Shown here piece by piece: positions 14,059 to 20,029 of a stretch of 23,854 nucleotides of DNA (the stretch's first letter is position 1; every line of letters starts with the position of its first letter). Position numbers and translations under genes: made by a program. Under the pieces are notes generated by a model, which worked only from the letters and a program-made list of their open reading frames with translations, ran no database searches and was not told where the DNA came from. This DNA is from Syntrophomonadaceae bacterium (GTDB lineage: Bacteria > Bacillota > Dethiobacteria > DTU022), in contig PWFM01000051.1 in NCBI GenBank assembly GCA_003553895.1, positions 1 to 23,854 of the forward strand, written 5' to 3'.

Positions 14059-16021
14059 GACCATTCGCCCCTTCATCCGTGTTAAGGGAATTATTTTTAA
14101 GCATGGTTTTTAATATTTCGGGTCGTTCCAAATAAAGGAGAAGCACTGACAGGTCGGCCGGGGTAACCCCTTCCATACGGCTGGCCTGGCCGATGGTTTC
14201 GGGGCGGGCATGTTCCAGTTTTTGGCGGGCTTCGCTGGATAAATTTTTGGCTTTTTGATAATCAAAATCCTCGGGGATCCTTTTATCGTGCATGCGGGCT
14301 GTTTTTTCGACCATTAAACCCTGCTTGGCGATATAGCCGGCATACTTGATCTGGTTTTCCAGTTCCTTGATTGTTCCCGGCGGCAGTTCAGGCGGGGTAT
14401 TATTTTCCCATTCCAGGTAAGCCGGGTAGCTTATTTCCGGGCGCTTGATTAGTTCGAGGGCTGTAACCGGTTGTCTGGGTGGGGCAGAATTGTAAGCGGC
14501 CAGGAAAGATTCGATATCGCTGCCGGGATTATGCCTGGTTTTTTCCAGCCTGGCCAGTTCAGTTTCGATGAAAACTTTTTTTTCCAGGTGAAGCTTATAG
14601 CGTTCTTCATCGATCAAGCCGATGGAGCGGCTTTTTTCTGTCAGGCGCAGATCGGCATTATCCTGCCGCAGTAACAGGCGGTACTCACCGCGGGAAGTGA
14701 AAATCCGGTACGGTTCTTGCGCCCCCCTGGTAACCAGATCGTCGATCATTACTCCGATGTAAGCTTCGTTTCTTTTCAGGATCAGGGGATCCAGGTTTTT
14801 TAGTTTAAGGGCGGTGTTGATCCCGGCCAGCAAACCCTGGGCGGCTGCTTCTTCATAACCGGTGGTCCCGTTAATCTGGCCTGCTAAAAAGAGCCCCTCT
14901 ACAGCCCTGGTTTCCAGAGAATTCTTAAGCTGCACAGGTGGAGAGAAATCGTATTCGATGGCGAATGCCGGGCGCATGATTTCAACTTTTTCCAGGCCTT
15001 TAATGGTGCGCAGGAATAATTCCTGGATATCTGGCGGCAGGCCGGTAGAGATGCCCTGCAGGTACATCTCATCTATATCCGGTCCTTCGGGCTCGATAAA
15101 GATGGGATGACGATCGCGATCGGCGAAGCGAACGACTTTATCTTCGATGGAAGGGCAGTAACGAGGCCCGGCTCCTTTAATTAGACCGCTGTAGATTGGA
15201 GCCTGTTCAAAATTATTGCGGATTACTTCATGAGTATCCGGGTTGGTATAGGTCATCCAGCAGGGGATCTGCTCGGCAGAGGTGTTTCTGCTGCGGATAG
15301 AAAAACCGGAGGCTTCAGGATCACCGTAAACCGGCTCTAATTCAGAAAAATCGATACTGCGCCGGTAAACCCGGGGCGGGGTGCCGGTTTTAAAACGCTC
15401 AAGGGTAATGCCGAGTTCCTGGAGGCTTTTTGCCAGGTTGTAGGAAGGGGTGAGGCTGCCCGGCGCGGCGGCGTAATGCAGGTCGCCCAGGAAAAGCTGG
15501 GCGCCGAGATAGACCCCGCTGCAGACAATAACAGCCCGGGCCGGGTAATAGGCTCCGCTGCGCCCTGTTATGCCGCTTATCTGCCCTTCATCAATTTTTA
15601 TTTCTTCAGCCATGTCTTCCCTTAAGGTCAGGTTGGGTTCGTTTTCCAGGGCAATGCGCATCGAACGCTGGTAACCCCACTTGTTAATCTGGGCCCTCAG
15701 GGCCTGTACGGCCGGGCCTTTGCCGGTATTAAGCATGCGCACCTGTAAAATATTTCTGTCGGCTATACGAGGCATTTCTCCCCCCAGGGCGTCTATTTCC
15801 CGGACCAGGTGTCCTTTGCCCGGTCCGCCCAGTGAAGGGTTGCAGGCCATGAAAGCAACCATGTCTAAGTTGAGCGACAAAAGCAGGGTCCGGCAGCCAA
15901 GCCTGGAGGCGGCCAGGGCTGCTTCACATCCGGCATGACCGGCGCCTATTACAATGACGTCGTAACCCGGCCCCGGAGTATTTGGCCGGAATATTGTTTT
16001 GTTCTTGTTTCCTCTGGTCAT
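14051..16021 (-). CDS. mnmG: tRNA uridine-5-carboxymethylaminomethyl(34) synthesis enzyme MnmG
   Basis: MnmG (GidA) works with the GTPase MnmE to modify U34 in the wobble position of several tRNAs, using FAD and a folate methylene donor. The 656-residue protein has the FAD-binding IGAGHAGCEAA (about 25-35), NPSLGGPGKGHLVREIDALGG, GPRYCPSIEDKVVRF and NGTTGYEEAAAQGL, all MnmG signatures. It is slightly longer than usual because of about 19 basic residues before the first strand. ATG 16021 has AGGTGA nine bases ahead; a TTG three codons earlier is too close to that site. Its 3' end overlaps the radical SAM gene. No mnmE is present in the window. Confidence 0.96.
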   Translation of the reverse strand: MTRGNKNKTIFRPNTPGPGYDVIVIGAGHAGCEAALAASRLGCRTLLLSLNLDMVAFMACNPSLGGPGKGHLVREIDALGGEMPRIADRNILQVRMLNTGKGPAVQALRAQINKWGYQRSMRIALENEPNLTLREDMAEEIKIDEGQISGITGRSGAYYPARAVIVCSGVYLGAQLFLGDLHYAAAPGSLTPSYNLAKSLQELGITLERFKTGTPPRVYRRSIDFSELEPVYGDPEASGFSIRSRNTSAEQIPCWMTYTNPDTHEVIRNNFEQAPIYSGLIKGAGPRYCPSIEDKVVRFADRDRHPIFIEPEGPDIDEMYLQGISTGLPPDIQELFLRTIKGLEKVEIMRPAFAIEYDFSPPVQLKNSLETRAVEGLFLAGQINGTTGYEEAAAQGLLAGINTALKLKNLDPLILKRNEAYIGVMIDDLVTRGAQEPYRIFTSRGEYRLLLRQDNADLRLTEKSRSIGLIDEERYKLHLEKKVFIETELARLEKTRHNPGSDIESFLAAYNSAPPRQPVTALELIKRPEISYPAYLEWENNTPPELPPGTIKELENQIKYAGYIAKQGLMVEKTARMHDKRIPEDFDYQKAKNLSSEARQKLEHARPETIGQASRMEGVTPADLSVLLLYLERPEILKTMLKNNSLNTDEGANGHE

Positions 16022-16051
16022 TTTATGCAATCACCTGTTCCGGTTTACTTG

Positions 16052-16079
16052 TTTATATTCATCAATACTGCCCCAGTAA
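16052..16079 (-). promoter_or_regulatory. Candidate promoter for mnmG
   Basis: On the minus strand TTACTG (16079-16074) and TATAAA (16057-16052) are 16 nt apart, about 30 bases before the mnmG start. It lies in the 109-base gap after nadE. Transcription from the nadE promoter could also read through, since no terminator is visible in this gap. Confidence 0.35.
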
Positions 16080-16130
16080 GTAGGGATGTTTTCGTTTATT
16101 TTGAACAATTATAACCCGCGAAACCGGTTT

Positions 16131-17780
16131 TTAGAAATATTCGAAGCCGCGGGCCATGGGCATCCGCCTGCCGACCCCAAAAGCATTGGAGGTAATACGG
16201 AGCCCTGCGGCAGCCTGGCGCCGTTTGTATTCCGACACGTCAACCATTCTAACGACCTGTTTGACCGTTTCCTCGTCATATCCTTCAGCAACAATCTCCG
16301 AAGGAGAACAGTTTTTTTCCAGGTAAAGCTCCAGGATGGGATCAAGGAGGCTGTAGGGTGGCAGGGAATCTTCGTCTTTCTGGTCCGGCCGGAGTTCCGC
16401 CGAAGGGGCCTTGGTGATAACCCTTTCAGGGATGACTTTTTTCCCGTGCAAGTCGTTGATATGATGGGCCAGATCGTAAACCATCATTTTACGGACATCG
16501 GCCAGTATGGCCAGGCCGCCGGCCATATCCCCGTACAGGGTGCTGTAACCTACGGCCAGTTCCGATTTGTTTCCGGTAACCAGGGCCAGGTAACCTTCCC
16601 GGTTTGATACCTGCATCAAAATCAAACCCCTCAGGCGGGCCTGCAGGTTTTCTTCTGCCAGGTCCATTATGGGGCCTTCTCCTTTGTTCAGCAAGTTGAT
16701 AAAAGTGTCGAAGGGTTCATCGATCCTGATAGTGCGGTAGCTGATGCCCAGGTTTTCAGCCAGTTCCAGGGCATCTTCAATACTGTGTCTGCTTGAATAA
16801 GGGGAAGGCATAAGTATGCCGAGCACTTTTTCCGGTCCCAGGGCTTCTGCTGCCAGGGCGGCGACAACCGCAGAGTCGATCCCGCCGCTCAAACCGAGGA
16901 CTGCCTTGCTGAAGCCCGTTTTGGATAAATAATCCCTGGTTCCTATTTCCAGGATCTGTTTAATGGTTTCGATATCGTCCCGGTCGGGAGAAACTATTTT
17001 TGAAGCCGGCTTAAAGAGGTCTTCAGTTTCTACTATAAAAAGTTCCTCCTTGTCTATGGGAGCCCTGTAGAGTAATTCTCCGCGGTTGTTGTAGACCAGG
17101 CTCGAGCCGTCAAAAACCAGTTCGTCGTTTGCGCCCACCTGGTTAAGATATATTACGGCCGTGTTATATTTTTTGGCCAGGTAAGGCAGCATATCTTCCC
17201 GCAGGGTGTGTTTGCCGTAATGGTAAGGAGAGGCGGAGAGGTTGATAAGCAGGCGGGCGCCCTGGGCGAACAACCCTTCCAGCGGGTCGATATCATAAAG
17301 TGGATCGCTAAAATATTCCATATCGTTCCAGATATCTTCACATACAGTGACGGCCGTTGGGATGTCTCCCAGCATCTCGATTTTCCGGTCCTGGCAGGCC
17401 GTATAGTACCTGGTTTCGTCAAAGACATCGAAATATGGAAGCAGGGTTTTTAACTGGGTTGATTTGATTGCACCGTTTTCCAAAAGCAGGGCCGCATTGT
17501 ATAACCTGTTACCCTGGCGGTGGTTGGCGCCGATCAGGATGGGGACGCCGGTCTTTGCTGTTAAAGGCATCAGCTCTTCTGTAATTAACGAACGTTCTTT
17601 ATCCAGGAATCCTTTGTAGTTGAGCAAGTCCCGGGGTGGATAGCCGGGCAGTGCTAATTCGGTGAAAACCACCAGGTCTGCTTCCCTCTCCAAACCCGCT
17701 TGATAGTATTCTTTAACTTTTTTTAGGTTCTGCTCCAGGGCTCCGATAGTTGGATTAAGCTGGGCCAGGGCGATCCGCAA
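16131..17780 (-). CDS. nadE: Glutamine-dependent NAD+ synthase
   Basis: This enzyme makes NAD+ from deamido-NAD+, ATP and glutamine, the last step of NAD synthesis. The 549-residue, two-domain form is complete. The N-terminal nitrilase-like glutaminase has the triad E41 (FTELALPGYPPRDLL), K111 (LKTLLPYFDVF) and C147 (AVTVCEDIW). The C-terminal synthetase has the PP-loop SGGIDS (298-303), TGNKSELAVGYSTLYGDMAGG and KAPSAELRPDQKDEDSLPPY. The TTG start has GAGGAGG eight bases upstream and gives MRIALAQLNP, the standard beginning. A strong promoter and a leader terminator precede it. mnmG follows after 109 bases. Confidence 0.96.
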   Translation of the reverse strand: MRIALAQLNPTIGALEQNLKKVKEYYQAGLEREADLVVFTELALPGYPPRDLLNYKGFLDKERSLITEELMPLTAKTGVPILIGANHRQGNRLYNAALLLENGAIKSTQLKTLLPYFDVFDETRYYTACQDRKIEMLGDIPTAVTVCEDIWNDMEYFSDPLYDIDPLEGLFAQGARLLINLSASPYHYGKHTLREDMLPYLAKKYNTAVIYLNQVGANDELVFDGSSLVYNNRGELLYRAPIDKEELFIVETEDLFKPASKIVSPDRDDIETIKQILEIGTRDYLSKTGFSKAVLGLSGGIDSAVVAALAAEALGPEKVLGILMPSPYSSRHSIEDALELAENLGISYRTIRIDEPFDTFINLLNKGEGPIMDLAEENLQARLRGLILMQVSNREGYLALVTGNKSELAVGYSTLYGDMAGGLAILADVRKMMVYDLAHHINDLHGKKVIPERVITKAPSAELRPDQKDEDSLPPYSLLDPILELYLEKNCSPSEIVAEGYDEETVKQVVRMVDVSEYKRRQAAAGLRITSNAFGVGRRMPMARGFEYF

Positions 17781-17795
17781 TTTAAATTCCTCCTC

Positions 17796-17834
17796 AAAAA
17801 AATTAACTCACGGGGAAAGTTGCCTTCCCGTGAG
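17796..17834 (-). terminator. Leader terminator / attenuator upstream of nadE
   Basis: Read on the minus strand, CTCACGGG (17834-17827) pairs with CCCGTGAG (17814-17807), extended past a one-base bulge, and is followed by TTAATTTTTTT (17806-17796). The nadE ribosome binding site GAGGAGG begins at the very next base. Because it lies between the nadE promoter and start codon, it would stop most transcripts unless antitermination occurs. Confidence 0.65.
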
Positions 17835-17873
17835 CTATTTTCCCGTTTAAAATGACAGTCAGTTCTGGCTGAA

Positions 17874-17902
17874 ATTATAATCAAGCGCAGCCTTAAAGTC
17901 AA
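17874..17902 (-). promoter_or_regulatory. Strong sigma-A-type promoter of nadE
   Basis: On the minus strand TTGACT (17902-17897) is followed by a 17-nt spacer and TATAAT (17879-17874). The start would be near 17867, giving a leader of about 87 nt that contains the terminator hairpin. Confidence 0.75.
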
Positions 17903-17914
17903 GGATAGGCCCTC

Positions 17915-17941
17915 ATATACCATATATCCCATATAGTATAT
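17915..17941. promoter_or_regulatory. AT-rich palindrome upstream of the nadE promoter
   Basis: ATATACCATAT (17915-17925) and ATATAGTATAT (17931-17941) are inverted repeats with 10 of 11 positions matching around ATCCC. The element begins 13 bases upstream of the nadE -35, a usual place for an activator or a repressor site. Confidence 0.4.
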
Positions 17942-18026
17942 AGGAGTTCAGGTATTGAATTATCAGTTTTCCCTGGCGCATGATGCAGATCATGGTTCAG
18001 CAGCAGCCTTGTCTTGCATAGTATAT

Positions 18027-18077
18027 CCTTCAGGAGGTCCGGTCCTCTATCAACTTATTTGGAACTCTTACTGAAGG
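18027..18077. other. Nested inverted repeats in the nadE-grx divergent gap
   Basis: CCTTCAG (18027-18033) pairs with CTGAAGG (18071-18077), and inside it GAGG-TCCGGT-CCTC (18034-18047) forms a second stem. A smaller repeat CATGA-6 nt-TCATG lies at 17979-17994. The gap 17942-18107 holds no gene that I can see; these could be operators or part of a small RNA. Confidence 0.3.
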
Positions 18078-18107
18078 CTAACGGCTCACTCATAAAAGGA
18101 TCTTACC

Positions 18108-18136
18108 TTGTCAGGGTTGGCGCAGGCAATTATAAT
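18108..18136 (+). promoter_or_regulatory. Promoter of the glutaredoxin-like gene
   Basis: TTGTCA (18108-18113), a 17-nt spacer and a perfect TATAAT (18131-18136). The transcript would start near 18143, giving a 90-nt AT-rich leader before the gene. Confidence 0.6.
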
Positions 18137-18232
18137 AAAAACAATAGTAATTAAATACCCGGCCACTACCAGATTATATACATACTTGCCTGAAATTATT
18201 AATCCTGGTGCATATTTTATGGAGGTGTTGAA

Positions 18233-18442
18233 ATGCTTGAAGTGTATGTCAAGGACGGTTGCCCGTACTGTGAAAAACAAATTGAAGTGCTTAAAAAGAA
18301 GGGCGTGGATTATAAGCTTTATAATGTTAGCAGGGATCGGGAAGCTTTAAAAAGAGCCCGCCAGGAGTACAAGGCCGACAAGGTCCCGATTGTCCTTGAA
18401 AACGGTATTGTGCAGAGCATTGGTTTTGGCGGTGGCGGTTGA
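18233..18442 (+). CDS. Small glutaredoxin-like thiol-redox protein
   Basis: This 69-residue protein has a thioredoxin-fold start (MLEVYVKDGCPYC) with the CPYC active site at C10 and C13, and a later KVPIVLENG with the cis-proline expected next to the active site. It would reduce disulfides or carry out thiol transfer in the cytosol. It ends abruptly in IGFGGGG, with no further helix. This short form with a Gly-rich tail is like the Uxx-star group of glutaredoxin-like (seleno)proteins; here the first active-site residue is Cys, not Sec. GGAGGTG (18221-18227) precedes the ATG at good spacing. It is monocistronic, followed at once by a terminator. Its partner reductase is not in the window. Confidence 0.85.
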   Translation: MLEVYVKDGCPYCEKQIEVLKKKGVDYKLYNVSRDREALKRARQEYKADKVPIVLENGIVQSIGFGGGG

Positions 18443-18455
18443 GGGATTTAATAAT

Positions 18456-18477
18456 AAGGCCGCCGGGGGCGGCCTTT
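18456..18477 (+). terminator. Intrinsic terminator after the glutaredoxin-like gene
   Basis: AAGGCCGCC (18456-18464) and GGCGGCCTT (18468-18476) form a perfect 9-bp stem with a GGG loop, 13 bases after the stop codon, followed by a short T-run. The next 137 bases up to the CDF gene end show no gene. Confidence 0.7.
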
Positions 18478-18614
18478 CATAAATGCGGAGACTTAAAAAA
18501 TATTTTCGTATCAGGATTTAAGATGCAAATAATAGGTTGGCAGGTTACTTCGTTGAAAAACGGCGCTACCGGGTACTGGTTGCCGGTTATAGGCAGTGGG
18601 AGCTGTAGGGCAGT

Positions 18615-19556
18615 TTATTGTTCCGGGGCAGGTGGCTCTTCTACCGGATCCAGGTGGACTATCGTTTTACAGTGAAACCTGCTGCAGACATGGTCTTCTA
18701 CCTTTTGAGCAATCTCATGCGCTTTTTCAAGGCTGAGATAGCCGTTTACTTCGACATGGATAGTTATCACTTTCCATGACCCGTAGTCGTGCACTTCCAG
18801 CCGGTGAGCATCAATCACGCCCTCGATTTCCCTGGCGCACTCGACAATTTCTTTTTGCATTTCATCTGCGGGGGCGGCGCCGAGAAGCCGGCTGCAGGAA
18901 TTGCGGAGTATTTTTAGGCCTGTGTAAATTATGAACAGGGCAATGGCAATTCCAAAAAAGGCATCAAGGGCATAGAGACCGAAGTATCCACCGATCAGGG
19001 CCACCAAAACCAGGATGGAAGATAGGGAGTCACTCCGGTGATGCCAGGCATCACCTACAAGGGTGTCAGAATCGATCAAGCGGCCCAACCGGGCGGAGAA
19101 ATAATACATGGATTCTTTAAGAATAATGCCGGCGATTACAGCTATGATGGCGGTTATGGACGGGGTGGCAATAACTTCACCGGCCAAGCGGTTGTAAGCG
19201 CTGTAGATGAAAGCGCCGCCGGCTGCAATTAATATCATTCCGATTACCAGGCCGGCCAGGTATTCGGTTCGGCCGTGCCCGTGCGGATGTTCACTGTCCG
19301 CTTTTTTGCCGGCTACAAGAAAACCGATTAAAACCACAAGCGATGAAAATATGTCGGAGGCGCTGTGCACAGCATCGGCTATCAGGGCCAGGCTGTTGGT
19401 AAGCAGGCCGAATACCAGCTTTAAAAGTGTTAGAAAGATATTGCCAACCACACTGGTCCAGCTTACGATCATGCCAACCCGGCTTCTTTCGGAAGGCTTT
19501 CTTAAATCCCTGTTTTTAGTTATTTTTTCGGCCAAACGGCCGCCGAGTGATTTCAT
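18615..19556 (-). CDS. Cation diffusion facilitator (CDF) family metal exporter
   Basis: CDF proteins export divalent metals in exchange for protons and work as dimers. This 313-residue protein has six predicted membrane segments and a cytosolic C-terminal domain (about 220-305). The transport-site residues are HSASD (H64, D68) in segment 2 and HHRSD (H172, D176) in segment 5. Two HxxxD pairs are the usual zinc-type signature; iron or manganese CDFs tend to have Asp at the first position. A histidine-rich SEHPHGHGRTE loop follows segment 2. The ATG at 19556 lacks a convincing ribosome binding site, so the start is less certain than the family call. The C-terminus is Pro/Glu-rich. Confidence 0.9.
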   Translation of the reverse strand: MKSLGGRLAEKITKNRDLRKPSERSRVGMIVSWTSVVGNIFLTLLKLVFGLLTNSLALIADAVHSASDIFSSLVVLIGFLVAGKKADSEHPHGHGRTEYLAGLVIGMILIAAGGAFIYSAYNRLAGEVIATPSITAIIAVIAGIILKESMYYFSARLGRLIDSDTLVGDAWHHRSDSLSSILVLVALIGGYFGLYALDAFFGIAIALFIIYTGLKILRNSCSRLLGAAPADEMQKEIVECAREIEGVIDAHRLEVHDYGSWKVITIHVEVNGYLSLEKAHEIAQKVEDHVCSRFHCKTIVHLDPVEEPPAPEQ

Positions 19557-19588
19557 GAATAAATACCCGTACTTTCCAAATTAACCAT

Positions 19589-19603
19589 CATTATAACATA
19601 ATG
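19589..19603 (-). promoter_or_regulatory. Palindrome over the CDF gene -10 element
   Basis: CATTAT-AAC-ATAATG is a perfect 6-3-6 inverted repeat that contains TATAAT on the minus strand (19595-19590), about 35 bases before the CDF start. A repressor bound here would block RNA polymerase. The identity of the regulator is not visible; the arms resemble NATWAT-type Fur-family half-sites only loosely. Confidence 0.45.
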
Positions 19604-19754
19604 GTGGCGTCGATTCATAAAGGCAGCTCAAAAAAAACAACAACAATCCCAATAGGCTGTGCTCTCGAAGGGTATTTGCTTATTGTTGGCATGATTTATC
19701 ATATAATACTCTATATCCTAGTAATATCCTTAATTTTACTGCCCCTTTTCCCTT

Positions 19755-19783
19755 TTGCTAACGGGCAGGCAATATGACATAAT
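19755..19783 (+). promoter_or_regulatory. Candidate promoter of the MttB operon
   Basis: TTGCTA (19755-19760), 17 nt, CATAAT (19778-19783). A TATAAT at 19702-19707 with a poor -35 is an alternative. Either gives a long leader of at least 230 nt before the first gene. The stretch 19604-19754 otherwise shows nothing. Confidence 0.4.
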
Positions 19784-19794
19784 TATATAGTAAA

Positions 19795-19952
19795 GGTTGC
19801 CTGAATCGGCAGCCATAGAAAGGCGCCTCCGGTAAACGGGCCGGGCTATTTTGAAACACTTAATTAAACACCCGTATAACAATCAAGATCAGGCGCGCCC
19901 TGGACGATGTGATACGGTTTTTTTATTTAAAGCCGGAGTTATTTCGGCCTTT
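19795..19952 (+). ncRNA. Structured 5' leader of the MttB operon with terminator-like element
   Basis: Three elements are visible. GGTTGCC (19795-19801) pairs with GGCAGCC (19808-19814), one G-U pair, around TGAATC. CCGTATAAC (19872-19880) pairs with GTGATACGG (19909-19917), one mismatch, enclosing an inner CAGG/CCTG stem, and is followed directly by seven T residues (19918-19924), which is terminator form. AAAGCCG (19929-19935) pairs with CGGC-C-TTT (19945-19952). The layout is that of a regulated leader (riboswitch or attenuator), but it matches no riboswitch class that I can recognise. It has no cobalamin B12-box. Confidence 0.45.
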
Positions 19953-19985
19953 CTAAAATGACCCGCAGTTTTGCTACTAGTAACT

Positions 19986-20029
19986 AAAGGAGGTGAACAG
20001 CCCGGTAATATAACCGGGCTGGACGATTG
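19986..20029 (+). promoter_or_regulatory. Perfect Shine-Dalgarno separated from the TTG start by a hairpin
   Basis: AAAGGAGGTGA (19986-19996) is a full-length match to the anti-Shine-Dalgarno. The TTG start is 30 bases beyond its end, far too distant in linear form. Between them AGCCCGGT (19999-20006) and ACCGGGCT (20013-20020) form a perfect 8-bp stem with loop AATATA. With the hairpin folded out, 8 unpaired bases remain, the ideal spacing. No other start codon fits: the frame has a TAA at 20006. Confidence 0.65.

Noticed and set aside
18439..18675. 78-codon frame after the glutaredoxin-like gene
   Set aside because: Begins at the stop of that gene, passes through its terminator and runs into the CDF gene; no family resemblance.
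19795..19952. Cobalamin or c-di-GMP riboswitch upstream of the MttB-like gene
   Set aside because: The leader lacks the B12-box (GCCACTG) and the conserved GEMM core segments; reported only as an unassigned structured leader.
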